Origin: Alitta virens
Lineage: Eukaryota; Annelida; Polychaeta; Phyllodocida; Nereididae
Length of the DNA stretch: 64,000 nt
Direction: 5' to 3'
Assembly: GCA_932294295.1 (NCBI GenBank)
Contig: OW028576.1
Location: 23,939,227 to 24,003,226, forward strand
Shown piece after piece: positions 12,401-19,376 of the stretch (positions are counted from its first letter, which is position 1; each line of letters opens with the position of its first letter). The notes below the pieces were generated by a model. It had not been told where the DNA came from. It did not search any database and was given only the letters and a program-made list of their open reading frames with translations. The translations under genes and the position numbers were made by a program.

Positions 12401-15400
12401 GGGGGCAACCCCAGTCAACCAGGAGTACTGGACGGTGGAGAGGGAGAAGGAGGCCCAGCAGCACATGTGGGCCTTCATGGAGTCCAGGGCTTATGAGCCC
12501 ATTGGAGTGGCAGGCCAGGCCCCGGACCTCGTTCGGTTCCGCCGGCTTGTCCGGGCTAAGCCCTTACGGGAGGACATGGCAGTTCTCCTCCAGTGGATCC
12601 GGGATGAACTGGGACCCCAATGCCAGCTGGAGGACGTTCTCCGGAGCATGGCCGACCGGGCATGGTATGCTGGGTCTCCCCAGGCCCAATGGACCACCCC
12701 TACATCGGCCCAGGCGACCACCTATGCAAAGGCAGTCAGGGTGGGTGAGGATTGTGAGGAGGCCCCGTTACTGGGCCCCTACAGCCCCATCACACCCCCG
12801 CCAGGCAGCCCAGAAGCCGAGGACGAGGAGAATCGAACCCAGGACCAGGCCCCAGAAGACCCCGTCGTCAGTACTGACGACACTGGGGCAGAGGTGTTGG
12901 TTCCAGAGTCCCCCAGTGACGCAGTCGCCCCGGACATGGGGACCCTGACTGTGACTTCCCCAGTCTCCGTGGCCCAGTCACCCAGTGCCTCTCCCCAAGA
13001 GTCTCCCTTGGCCGACAGGTACACCACGTGGGTCTCCACGTTGCCAGCTGGGGCGGAGGGAAGTGCGACTCCCGGTGAGGTTTCCTCCAGCCCCACCCCT
13101 TCCTGTGTCCATCCGGTCCATAGGACCCAGGAGGCCTTCCCTTGTACTCGCTGTACGAAGGTTGTGACCTCCAGGAAGCCCCTGAGTCGCCACATGGCGA
13201 CCTCTCACCATGCTTCTTACATGGGCTACCAGTGTCCCAGGTGTACAGTTGGGTTTGTGGCGGACCGGAAGTCCAATTTCCGCCGCCACCTGGAACTGCA
13301 ACACAGGGCGACCCGGAGGGAGGCTGTGAGGGTTGTGGCCGCCACTGCCCTGGAGGAAATCAAGGGGCCCCACACGGATGCCTCTCTACCGGCCTCCAGG
13401 CCCTCGCCCACCAGGACCCAGATGGTGCCCACGCTGATGTCGACCACCTTGACCTGGACACCGTCCATGCCCACCCAGACTCGGGTGCAGGACGACACCT
13501 TGGCCCTGCCTCTGGGGCCCCTCCCCGGAGAACCCTCAGGGAGAGTAAAGAGAACCGGATGGGCCGGCTCCCCTCAGAGATGACCTTGGAGGAGAGAATC
13601 CAAGACCTCATGAAGGACCTCGTCAGGGCCCGGGCCCAGATTGCGGCCCAAGCCCGAGACTATGAGGAGGTTGCAAGACAACGAGATGGGGCCCTGAAGG
13701 ATGCGGAATCCGAGAAGAGGAGGCGCAGGGATGCAGAGCGACAGGCTGACCTCCTCCTGGAGGAGGTAACCAGGATGTCCGAGGAGCAGACCAGGATGTG
13801 GAAGGAGCACCGCCGGGTGTCCAAACCCTGAGTCCTTCCATCAGCCTCCATCCAGCCTCCGGTGTGTGGCCCGATCGTTGGGCCCACAGCCCCTGGATAA
13901 CATCCCCAGACACCAAACCCCAGATGCCAACTGGAAATGTCCCTGGACAACGAACTGGACCGCTCCCCCCGGAGGCCATGTGGTGACAAGGACGTGTGTC
14001 ACTGGTCCTCCTGGGTGGCGGCCTCAGGCAGACTAATCAACGGAAAACGACCCAGAATACGCCCCTGGATAGCATATTGGAGACAGATACATAGACACTA
14101 CCACGGAATGACAATAGAATTGGGATTAGGCTTACCTAAAGGTGGACTTGACCTTGGATTAGGTCTGTGGACTAATTAGGTAGAGTGCCTAACGGATACC
14201 CAAAACAGGTTGGAAAGTGTGGACTTGACCTCGGATTAGGTCTGTGGACTAATTAGGTGGAATGCCTAACGGATACCCCACCTGGTTGGATTATTGTGTG
14301 TAGTGATTTCAATGCGCAGGAGTGTCCATCTTTGTAGTGATTTCAACGCGCCAGATTCTGACAGATGACCTGACAAGGTCACGGCTTGACAGCTGTCAGA
14401 CGGTGTTTGGCTTTGAACTGTGACTAGTCCCAGGACTGTGTGAGTGGACTGTGCCTCTGGAGTGTGACTGACAGCTCCCCTGGAGCTAGTGCCCAGTGAC
14501 AGGGACCAGGAGGATTGACTCTTTATTGTTAAGAAAAAGTGTGAAATCATTGTGGACTCTTGTGGACTTTGAACGGAAGCCATATTGTTGTGCCAGTAAT
14601 GGCCTTGTTATGTGCTGAATATTGTGTGTTTGTGCCCAGCTATCATTGGGCTGGGGTGGGTTGTTGTTGTTGTCGTTGATGTAGTGTTGTTGCTTATGAC
14701 ATGTCTGCCCTGATCGCTAGTCAAATCGTCCTATTCATTGTTAACCAATAGTGGGTACTTTGCTAAAAGTCACTGTTGATGCTGCCTCCATCCCCCCCGG
14801 AAGACATTGGTGATTAGGTCTCCTCTGGGCCCTGTCAGAGGCATGAGGACATGCCTCATTTGTAGGAGGGGACAGTGTGATGACCTGGAATCCGTTTTTC
14901 GAATGTTACCCGTTCCCATGACCCCAGTGACCTCAGTGAGGCCGTTGACCTAGAATGTGGGGCATTTCCTATGCCCCAGTAAGGGGAGCACGTGATAGGG
15001 GCATGGCTGGGTTCCTATTGGCCAGAGTGGGCTGCTGGGGGCTACAGGGATGCTGGCAGCATCAGTTTGATAGAGTTTGGTCCATAGAATGGTATAGGCA
15101 GGACGTTTGGCTAGGGCAGGGCCAATAAAGCTTCAAAATGTATTCTTTGAGTTTGTTTGAGTCAAGTCTGAAGGACCTTACACTCCATACAGCTGGGTCT
15201 TGGCTGGAGAATTGGTATACCAGAACAAGCCTGAATCTTTAAAGATTTTCAGAAAAATCAAAGAGATTTTTGTGAAGAATCAAGCAGATTTTAACCTTGC
15301 AAAGACTGGCTTACCATCTGTGTTGTAAGTATTAATTCTCTATGTATATTGAGGACTTCTAAATCTCCATGATAACAATACTTAAACTTTTGATTAGAAA

Positions 15401-18400
15401 CTTTAGTAATTATGCAGTATTTATTACACCGGTTTTTATTTATGGAAAAAAAGCTTATCATTACCTAAAAGAAAGGTTTTGCCATGGCGCCACATTCAAT
15501 AGATGAGAACATGGTGTAAATTTTTTTTTTTATGAACCTATATATATACCTTTGAATAGACAATTTTGCCTGTGCACTTGATGAAGTTAATGACAACTTT
15601 GCCAATCATACTATTCTTGATTGTCCCTGCATAGTTGAAGCACTAAAAAGTTTCAGAAATGGACGACTGACTTCACTCAACTCCCTCCAGCTAAGCATGT
15701 GGAAAACCAGGCTCTTCCCTCTGACCAACCATCAAGCAAGAATATTGTGCTAATGTGTTGTCAGGACACTAGATATAATCCATGCCGAAAATAATTGATT
15801 CCGAAAGAAAGAATGCTGTTTAGTAAAAAAGAAAACAGACAAAAGTTAATTTATTAAAAGTAGTTCAAAGTGTACAAAAAACTTTGGCCATTGCTGTAAA
15901 CACTCCCCATCTCTGTTCCGCTTTAGAATAACATTTGATAGCTTGTTGTTCACACTTGAGACCTCAAAGAGAACAATATAGACTCAGACTAGTCCTAAAT
16001 GTGCAAAGACACCCTCTTACAGCAAGGTACTTTTTTCAGGTTCACATGGATTGAGAAAGAACTGGAGGATCAGAAATGTACTTTGAAGCAGCTGCAAGAT
16101 ATTCGCAGTGGCATCAGTTCCATTAATAAATGGGTTACAGGACCCTGCAAGAAACAATTGAGTCCGAAAGCTTGTGAAAGTTTATCCATCCAATGTAACC
16201 CAATATTTTTCCAAATTATAATGGATATTATGGCTCTCTTAGTTGAAAATGAAAAGGTCGCTTGTCATCTTTGGAGATCGCTTTTAGAAATACGTCCTGT
16301 TTATTCAGCATTAACTTCAGCACGGTTGGAAATTCTGTATCTCTGTGCCCAGAAAGGAGCAGAGCCAACAGAAGAGGATTCACGTCAAATATCATCATAT
16401 ATCAAACTTGTTAGAGTGAGGGAACATCTCTTTGTACCTTACTTGAAACTTCTCCTATTCCTGCCATCGTATGACTATCTTAACCCTGACTTGAGTTTCC
16501 TTGGAGATTGTTATATCCTTGGGGATGATATACGTAAGTTTGCAGGGCAGCTTATGCATGGTATTTACAAGACACTGGACAGTTGTTTGAAATCAAAGAA
16601 GCTGATAGACTGCTTACTTTTCCTTTCATGTGAGCAAGAACAGCCAAAACATAAACTGACCTTACCTAGATATTCAGCAGAAAATTGGCTCAGAAGAAAT
16701 CCCCTGCACCTGACAGTTATACTGGTTAACAATGGAGCCATACTGAATTGTCTTTCTAGGAGATTCATCAAGAAATACATCAACATGAAAGACATACATG
16801 GCAGTAAACCATTGCATCTTGCCTATTTACATCAAAATAAAAACGCTGTGGACTTTTTGATATCACATGGTGCAAAAGAGGACATCACTGATAACTTTGG
16901 GATGACAGCGAAGTCTTTAGGATTCCGAGTTGGAGTGGCATCTAGGGATTGCCAGTTAGAGACAGTGCATTATTGGGAACCAGAAGGCTGCTACTCTCAG
17001 GAAGAACACGTCGACGTTAAATATGACAGGCTTTGCCGCGATGTTATGCAAACAAAATGTGGCGTACTGGAGAAGCTAAGACCGATGCTTGTTCTTTCGG
17101 AGCAAGAAGCAACAACTTTAGTTGAAGAGTTTGTAGAATTATTTAAGAGATTGGTGAAACAAACCCAATACAAGGGAGCTGTTATGGGAATATTCCTTGC
17201 TGGTAGTTTAAGAGAACGATTAAAAGTAGGACGTTTGGATGAAGCAGATGTTCAGATACGTCTGGATGCCAAAAAGATGCCGAAAGACATGTTCACACAA
17301 AACCTAAGCAATGATTTGGTTAAGAGTCTAAGCAAGATCAGTTGGGATGGTATCTACCTTAGGCCAGTTTTTGTAACAAAAAGCCCATGGAAATTTGTCA
17401 AAGAAGGTCAAAGTTCTCTTCAGGGCTTGACAATATCGGTGGATGTGGTCCCAATTGCCGTGCGAGAAGAAGAGAGAATTGATCTCCACCAGCGACAGCT
17501 AGAGCTTCTGGAAGATGCTCCGATACATAAGATGATGATGTATGTGTCAATGGAATGTCGCTTTCCCTCTTCTGATATGTCCCTGTTTGGGAAGACTCCA
17601 TTCGCTTTTGAGTGGGACATAATTGACAGCCTCCCACCAGATTGTCGGCTTGCTATTGCCATTGCAAAGGCCTTGGTCCAGGTAAGTCTCATTTTCTAGC
17701 ATGAGATGTTCGTGTAAAAAACAGAAAACATCCACCAGAAGTACGATTCATTGTTTTATGAATGAAACATACAATTAGATCACTGAGTGTAGTTACTGAT
17801 GTCAGATTCAGATGCTGTCATCAACCATTATTTGGAATGTCTGACTTTGTTAATAAAATTATGTCCATTACTAGTCTTTTAATGACCTTGCCAAACAGTA
17901 TATGTCATCTGAATAATTAAATTTTCGCCATAGAGCTTTTCATTCCTATCAAAAGAAAGCTACCAGGGGCCCAGGGTCAATGTTAATAGAGAAAAAAAGA
18001 AATATCACTCAGTTTTGGCTCACAAGGCAAATCTGGCTTAGTTACAATACTAAAAAATGTATATATTTCATGAATTTATCAAGTTTATTAATATTCAATG
18101 GCATTATCTTTAGTGATGTGAAATTTGAAAGCTGATACTTAACTATATGAAATCATATAGGTTTTTGCACCCCTTAAATTTCAGTATGTAGCCATGGCCA
18201 AATGTTTTGGGATACTAGCTAATGGGTGAGGTCAAAAAGTGGGTTACTTTGACTTTTTTGTGTAAGGGCCAACATTATCACAATCTTGTGGCTCTTCATT
18301 TCACTCCCGCCATCCAGTGATGAGACTCTACTCTCTTACTACTCATCCATACCTTAATATACATATTGGTGTGATAATTGTGCAGATGTCTTATTAGGAC

Positions 18401-19070
18401 TGTAAATATGGTCCCCAGAGAAACTAGTGCAATAAAGTAACAATCAGACCAAAATCGAAGTATTTTAAAGTGTCAGCAATCAGATGCCATGGCTGTATAG
18501 CTTCTGAACCATAAAAGACAATTATTCCTTTCTTAGTTACTTTGTCTGCATCTTTGTTTGCAGGCATACGACTGGTGCAAAGGGGACAGTGCACATGTGA
18601 AAATGTCCATCACATCATATGTACTGAAGAATTCTATCTACTTCATTCTTGCTGGTGAAGATTCTAGTCAACTTGGTCGTCCAAATGAGGCACCAACTTT
18701 GAAAGCAGTAAGAAAAGTAAATGAAATTAAGGATGGTGTGACAAATGAAGAGGTACATCAAACCAAAGTCAACAAAAAGAAGCTAATGTTCAATCCTAAT
18801 CCAAGATGGAACACTCATCACGACTTGGATCAAAATGGAGAAGAAGCAAGAATTATAACCCGGAAAATTTTCACGTTTATCAAAAGCCTCGCTGAACAAG
18901 GATTGAAGGTGGAGAGTTTTTGGGAAAGACGGCAACGCTTATCAGACAATATTGGTTTTGGGGAGATTGAGTATATCCTTGAAGTCTGTGATTTCCTATT
19001 ACAGCGACTTGACAATAATACATTCTACGCACAAGAAAAAACGGCAGAGAACCGGACAGACAGACAATGA
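433..19070 (+). CDS. Ankyrin-repeat cGAS-like/Mab-21 nucleotidyltransferase gene, interrupted by an LTR retrotransposon
   Basis: Seen: exons at 433-467, 676-984, 4286-4663 continued at 15187-15324, 16040-17681 and 18564-19070. Every junction has GT/AG ends and matching phase (0/2/2/2/0), and the lengths add to 3009 nt, exactly 1003 codons with the stop. The 5' end lies left of the window, since no start codon or promoter is seen. The N-terminal two thirds is helical ankyrin-like sequence; the C-terminal third is a Mab-21/cGAS-type nucleotidyltransferase. Known: this family includes cGAS and animal cGAS-like receptors, which make cyclic dinucleotides on sensing nucleic acid, and Mab-21 proteins with no known enzyme activity. 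Inference: a cytosolic innate sensor with ankyrin repeats as the recognition or partner module. The third exon is split by the Gypsy element at 4664-15182, so this allele should not make full protein unless the element is spliced out. Confidence 0.72.
676..984 (+). CDS. Exon of the ankyrin/nucleotidyltransferase gene (ankyrin-like segment)
   Basis: This exon follows a TATAG acceptor and ends at ACAG before GTAGGT. It needs two bases from the previous exon, supplied by a candidate 35-nt exon at 433-467. Its translation has an ankyrin-like helix ending LLNEGADP, the usual ankyrin loop pattern, followed by a second helical stretch ending LHYLVTYR. It leaves in phase 2, matching the exon at 4286. 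The small upstream exon is less certain because it is short. Confidence 0.55.
1265..1396 (+). repeat. 21-bp minisatellite, about six copies
   Basis: The unit is close to GCCGGCGGGTTACCCGTGAAA and recurs head to tail about every 21 bp with few changes. It is much richer in G+C than its surroundings and lies just upstream of the TATA box of the Harbinger relic. Because 21 is a multiple of three, it stays open in several frames by chance; I do not treat it as coding. Confidence 0.85.
1494..1965 (+). pseudogene. HARBI1-like transposase, N-terminal fragment
   Basis: An ATG at 1494 opens a 40-codon lysine-rich frame that stops at 1614-1616. A second, shifted segment carries the family pattern VRPWPLKRPQMGQYE, then a TGA at 1699-1701, then LLNEFRDEDPMHYKHFLRMD, FQELLGKLGPRI, DPGLKLAIIFCYLATG and SLMYGFRVPSNTI. 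This last part is the helix-turn-helix region that precedes the nuclease. Sequence after CEAP no longer resembles the family. One frame change, one nonsense codon and loss of the nuclease make it inactive. Confidence 0.75.
2132..2345 (-). pseudogene. Harbinger partner DNA-binding protein, C-terminal fragment
   Basis: Read on the minus strand, a frame stopping at 2132-2134 encodes MRKYVGKLLKVGPS, then LTAKEKWVCANFSCLDQHF and QQMQQT. This matches the C-terminal pattern I know from the Myb/MADF-like second gene of Harbinger elements (kxGKLxkxkSG followed by LTxRexWvxxxFsFLxxHi). I see no start codon or Myb-like domain nearby, so it is a fragment. Confidence 0.45.
2346..4075. other. Intronic AT-rich sequence, no gene recognised
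   Basis: I see no supported coding sequence or RNA gene. The part next to the Harbinger relic may include its decayed right end (around 2560-2690). The rest belongs to the intron between the exons ending at 984 and starting at 4286. Confidence 0.4.
4080..4160. repeat. Short inverted repeat (hairpin) in intron
   Basis: The arms share the words CTCGTGGACA...CTCGTGGC and their reverse complement GCCACTCGTG...GTCCACTCG, separated by a few bases near 4121. The repeat spans about 80 bp just upstream of the ankyrin exon. It is probably a small MITE or fold-back remnant. Confidence 0.55.
4286..4663 (+). CDS. 5' part of the ankyrin exon split by the retrotransposon
   Basis: The exon opens after a TTTACAG acceptor. 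It encodes ankyrin-type units, including INTQDRFGENSLYMLTR and a following VNAQDSHSMTP, both of which look like the start of an ankyrin repeat. The coding sequence stops abruptly at 4663, where the LTR begins. It resumes at 15187 after a four-base target duplication (CTCC at 4660-4663 and 15183-15186). Removing the element and one copy of the duplication leaves the exon in frame and 516 nt long. Confidence 0.7.
4664..4970 (+). repeat. 5' LTR
   Basis: The LTR is 307 bp, starting TGTGATGACC and ending GGACCTTACA. It contains an AATAAA signal near 4911. Compared by eye it is the same as the copy at 14876-15182 at every position I checked. Confidence 0.95.
4974..4991 (+). promoter_or_regulatory. 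Primer-binding site
   Basis: The sequence TGGCGCCCGATATGGGAC begins three bases after the LTR. Its first nine bases are those of lysine-tRNA primer sites, so a tRNA-Lys primer is likely. The later bases differ from the common form. Confidence 0.75.
5245..6645 (+). CDS. gag: Retrotransposon Gag, split by an in-frame TAG
   Basis: The first good ATG is at 5245. One frame runs to TAA at 6643-6645 but is cut by TAG at 5743-5745, giving pieces of about 166 and 299 codons. The N-terminal piece is Pro/Ser/Arg-rich. The second piece is a retrotransposon-type Gag core (about residues 1-150) followed by a basic Gly/Arg region with a single CCHC zinc knuckle, CFNCNDYGHIRRDC. Gag coats the RNA and forms the particle in the cytoplasm. 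The stop could be an inactivating mutation or a read-through codon. It lies where the fold core starts, so termination there would remove the whole functional core. Confidence 0.88.
6648..7235 (+). CDS. pro: Retroviral-type aspartic protease region
   Basis: This frame opens right after gag in the -1 frame relative to it and has no ATG at its start, so it is likely reached by ribosomal frameshifting. It contains the active-site motif LVDTGAQVSMMS and, later, LLGMDFLKKH, the LGxDFL motif typical of Ty3/Gypsy proteases. It overlaps the next frame from 7105 to 7235. Between about 7100 and 7235 the family similarity moves into the pol frame, so a second frame change is required. Confidence 0.85.
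   Translation: MEEDLVPGPPPSKLVAPMNSNEEFFKGQDRPQCAAAQEAVTAWYLSIRIGSTDLEMLVDTGAQVSMMSKKVYDEIAGVYRSPLLSMERKVAAANGGLIKVYGRLETEICVDRALYQCEFLVAEMGQLTGLLGMDFLKKHKATLMCSSGVLRLGGSDVLCREGPEGLGGQRTHLPARKACVIGCSQSGDMGQMSGS
7105..10977 (+). CDS. pol: Pol polyprotein: reverse transcriptase, RNase H, integrase
   Basis: The frame is 1290 codons with one stop at its end. The RT domain (about residues 190-370) includes PVLVRKKDGSFRFCVDYR, LDLSSGYWQI and the active-site YMDD near residue 334. RNase H follows (about 475-610) with LDTDASDLAIGG. The integrase begins with an H-H-C-C zinc site (HTSRLGGHMGIH ... CESCQ, about 805-855), then the D,D,E core: MAVDIVGPF (about 874), HSDQGTNFES (about 935) and GLVERFNR (about 970). 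The C-terminal 100 residues are Pro/Glu-rich with no chromodomain seen. The domain order makes this Ty3/Gypsy rather than Copia. The frame is intact. Confidence 0.95.
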   Translation: MGQMFCVEKVQKVLEVREPICLLARHVSLVAVNLVTWGKCQGHDLLFEAIPQVSQNLHVMVPRGIVDVNCPDAKVWIANPTGKDICLSQGQLLGELTSVLSNKDSLEEDTLVSAVASKEGPRHKDLPDHLKPLIDPTEGLSSEQREKLKMVLLKYEHCFEGGQFGLGRTDLAKHEIDTGDHRPFKLPARRLGWAQKRALGEEVDRMLDLGVIEPSSSPWSSPPVLVRKKDGSFRFCVDYRRLNACTKKDAYPLPRIEDCLGALAGAKWFCTLDLSSGYWQIAMESEDKEKTAFTAPRGHYHFTVMPFGVTNGPATLERLMELVLGGLDLTTCLCYMDDIVVQGSTFDQCLANLVTVLKRMDQAGLRLKPSKCELFRKEVPFLGHVVGEAGVRPDPRKIEVVRNWPEPQTLHEIRSFVGFASYYRKYVPDFAALAAPLHALMTPKVPFEWTSECQRSFEALIKALTTAPVLALPREGCPVILDTDASDLAIGGVLSQVIEGKERVIAYASQALSTSQKNYCTTYKELLAVVRMAKIFRPYLYGQGSVLLRTDHCALVWLQNFKDAEGMLARWLASLAEYDFRIEYREGKKHGNADGCSRIPVRRCKRDDCPDTGHGDQGMMVALVQWNADKAHLLMKPWEQAPLWRQGQGPGRATVVGSIGDVADGSARAETVSVNQPVVAVSETSPGVSSEASPEVVTAPPEVGGPEQSEVLGSNWLNVWTRGEIVAAQAQDSATALAVDWLKAGQRPSYSDIADRPGSVRDIWAQYNWLHLKDGKLYREHRLPTGEHVEQLVIPAKLRRAIFEQLHTSRLGGHMGIHSTVAKVRRRFYWPGYKEDIVRWVGWCESCQKRRQTGRNRVPLQQVPVGMPMERMAVDIVGPFPETKKGNKVIVVIADYFTKWTEAFALPNQEAYTVADCLVTQVVLRFGAPYQLHSDQGTNFESKLFQEMCKLLGIVKTRTTAYHPQSDGLVERFNRSLQDMLSKLVNDYRDDWDDILPYVMCAYRATPQHSTGVTPNKLMLGREALLPVDLLYGHVLQDQPSCTIEYVEWIRLAMEDSFKRCRLKLRKSALNQAKHYNRLSSNQSHEPGDWVLLFYPPLARQKLSLKFLGPYRVVRRVGEVNYEIVAPATGKSRIVHINQLKPYLAEVRETDVARIPDLPLTDPYTDPFLYDERQNEPPSEKEQDPPLTRSGETRDGVLRSAVRPAAASSEHVMLGDDAASPNADAAPSTHVGTGRTEAPRLMPANHMECGGKVASPWLAEDSRLNPEAEPFVSKRLRQPPDRYGHNIGFD
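10978..12173 (+). other. Non-coding region between pol and the zinc-finger gene, with 60-bp tandem repeats
   Basis: No supported gene lies here. From about 11481 to 11660 three copies of a roughly 60-bp unit occur, each with GTCAGATAGTGT followed by TTTCTTTCTCTG and CATGTRACGGTTT. The copies start about 60-61 bp apart (11492, 11553, 11613). Such spacing may mark a transcription or packaging element, but this is not testable here. Confidence 0.6.
12174..13583 (+). CDS. Retrotransposon accessory protein with two C2H2 zinc fingers
   Basis: The frame is open from ATG 12174 (alternative 12180) to 13583, about 469 residues. The N-terminus has a threefold GATPVL/GATPV repeat around residues 40-80. 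The middle is acidic and Pro/Ser-rich. Two fingers lie at about 13141-13300: CTRC...H(x4)H with 12 residues between, and CPRC...H(x4)H with 14 between. I do not recognise the protein. Its place is where some elements have env, but I see no signal peptide or membrane segment. The zinc fingers suggest nucleic-acid binding, perhaps of the element's own promoter or RNA. Codon use is GC-rich like the rest of the element. Confidence 0.72.
   Translation: MDMDCSELADVVMQALDAAGVDLQVSVEEKEVEAVCGHHLDYLGATPVLVQETTPAPRRPGATPVLEQEATPLDMQGATPVNQEYWTVEREKEAQQHMWAFMESRAYEPIGVAGQAPDLVRFRRLVRAKPLREDMAVLLQWIRDELGPQCQLEDVLRSMADRAWYAGSPQAQWTTPTSAQATTYAKAVRVGEDCEEAPLLGPYSPITPPPGSPEAEDEENRTQDQAPEDPVVSTDDTGAEVLVPESPSDAVAPDMGTLTVTSPVSVAQSPSASPQESPLADRYTTWVSTLPAGAEGSATPGEVSSSPTPSCVHPVHRTQEAFPCTRCTKVVTSRKPLSRHMATSHHASYMGYQCPRCTVGFVADRKSNFRRHLELQHRATRREAVRVVAATALEEIKGPHTDASLPASRPSPTRTQMVPTLMSTTLTWTPSMPTQTRVQDDTLALPLGPLPGEPSGRVKRTGWAGSPQR
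13559..13831 (+). CDS. Small charged coiled-coil protein of the retrotransposon
   Basis: This frame starts at ATG 13559, overlaps the end of the zinc-finger gene by 25 bases in another frame and stops at 13829-13831, giving about 90 residues. From MTLEERIQDL onward it is Arg/Glu/Ala-rich with heptad-like spacing and no proline until near the end, so a coiled coil is likely. It could be a separate protein or, by frameshift, a C-terminal extension of the zinc-finger protein, which would give a DNA-binding dimer. Confidence 0.55.
   Translation: MGRLPSEMTLEERIQDLMKDLVRARAQIAAQARDYEEVARQRDGALKDAESEKRRRRDAERQADLLLEEVTRMSEEQTRMWKEHRRVSKP
13832..14863 (+). other. Non-coding 3' region of the retrotransposon with direct repeats
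   Basis: No gene is supported. Two 58-bp direct copies (starting GGACTTGACC at 14144 and 14221, both ending near CCTAACGGATACCC) lie 77 bp apart. A shorter pair, GTAGTGATTTCAAYGCGC, occurs near 14301 and 14335. Confidence 0.55.
14864..14875 (+). promoter_or_regulatory. Polypurine tract
   Basis: AGGAGGGGACAG lies immediately before the 3' LTR, where plus-strand synthesis is primed in LTR elements. Confidence 0.75.
14876..15182 (+). repeat. 3' LTR
   Basis: The LTR is 307 bp and the same as the 5' LTR by eye, with the AATAAA near 15123. It is preceded by a polypurine tract and followed by the CTCC target duplication and the resumed host exon. Confidence 0.95.
15187..15324 (+). CDS. 3' part of the split ankyrin exon
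   Basis: The frame from 4663 continues directly here (YSWVLAGELVYQ and on) and runs without stops to the donor TGTT|GTAAGT at 15324/15325. It exits in phase 2, which matches the single leading base of the exon starting at 16040. The codon phase carried across the transposon is the main evidence that both halves were one exon. Confidence 0.68.
15325..16039 (+). other. Intron of the ankyrin/nucleotidyltransferase gene
   Basis: The intron runs GTAAGT to TTTTTTCAG. It includes a short coding-looking stretch at about 15562-15750 that does not fit the splice phase, and otherwise AT-rich sequence. Confidence 0.6.
16040..17681 (+). CDS. Main exon: ankyrin repeats plus nucleotidyltransferase core
   Basis: This 1642-nt exon runs from a TTTTTTCAG acceptor to a CAG|GTAAGT donor. 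The middle (about 16690-16920) holds two clear ankyrin units, with NPLHLTVILVNNGA and KPLHLAYLHQ as their TPLHLA-type cores. From about 17030 the sequence is Mab-21/cGAS-like. A glycine-serine motif (AGSLRER, about 17198-17218) is followed by D-E-A-D-V (acidic residues at 17241-17243 and 17247-17249). A third aspartate lies in ISVDVVP (17442-17444). This is the family layout of GS, ExD and a later D for metal binding. All catalytic positions appear kept, so an active enzyme is plausible. Closest alternative: a catalytically silent Mab-21 protein. Confidence 0.8.
17682..18563 (+). other. Intron before the last exon
   Basis: The intron begins GTAAGT and ends TTGTTTGCAG. It is AT-rich and I see no other feature in it. 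Confidence 0.7.
18564..19070 (+). CDS. Last exon: Mab-21/cGAS C-terminal helical domain
   Basis: The exon starts after TTGTTTGCAG in phase 0 and ends with TGA at 19068-19070. Near its start is SITSYVLKNSIYFIL, which matches the conserved helix (isSYhLKnxxfyxL) of the Mab-21/cGAS C-terminal PAP/OAS1-like domain. A lysine-rich linker and a charged helix follow, ending at a Gln/Asn-rich tail. AT-rich DNA with AATAAA-like strings follows the stop (AATAAA at 19147 and 19291). Confidence 0.75.
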   Translation, partial: AYDWCKGDSAHVKMSITSYVLKNSIYFILAGEDSSQLGRPNEAPTLKAVRKVNEIKDGVTNEEVHQTKVNKKKLMFNPNPRWNTHHDLDQNGEEARIITRKIFTFIKSLAEQGLKVESFWERRQRLSDNIGFGEIEYILEVCDFLLQRLDNNTFYAQEKTAENRTDRQ

Positions 19071-19376
19071 ACTTTTGTCTTTTTAGATGAATTTTCTTAA
19101 ATTGGTAAAAATAAAAATATGATTGTTACGATAGATTCAAAAGTAATAAAATAGGAAATATTAAAAATTGCATCAATGATTGTGACTTACCTCACGGTTT
19201 TATTCTGCCAAAATAGTTTATCGGGCCACTGATAGACATATAATATCTAATGGGTAGTCAATTAGAACCTTACTAACAGTGGGTCAAAGCAATAAAATCA
19301 CTTAAATTAAATCATTTGGTACATAAAATCAAAAATTAAGTTGAAATGTTAGATGATTCCGACTCAGTAAATGATG
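19071..19376. other. Intergenic 3' regions of two convergent genes
   Basis: AT-rich sequence with several AATAAA-type strings lies between the end of the nucleotidyltransferase gene (plus) and the end of the iGluR M4 exon (minus). No gene is seen. Confidence 0.6.

Larger units (their letters stand above)
4664..15182 (+). mobile_element. Ty3/Gypsy-type LTR retrotransposon with extra 3' genes
   Basis: The element is 10,519 bp, bounded by 307-bp LTRs (TG...CA ends) and a CTCC target duplication. A primer-binding site follows the left LTR, and a polypurine tract precedes the right LTR. Gene order is gag, protease, reverse transcriptase, RNase H, integrase: the Ty3/Gypsy order. About 3.9 kb after pol contain no envelope gene. 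They instead hold frames for a C2H2 zinc-finger protein and a coiled-coil protein. It is clearly richer in G+C than the host DNA. The LTRs read as identical, so insertion is recent, yet gag carries an in-frame TAG. Confidence 0.93.

Noticed and set aside
12208..13979. Several other long frames over the retrotransposon accessory genes
   Set aside because: GC-rich DNA gives chance open frames; only the frames with zinc fingers and the coiled coil show protein-like features.
15562..15750. Coding-looking stretch (ACALDEVNDNF and on) in an intron
   Set aside because: It cannot be joined in phase to either neighbour, while the exons at 15187-15324 and 16040 join perfectly without it; at best a decayed fragment.
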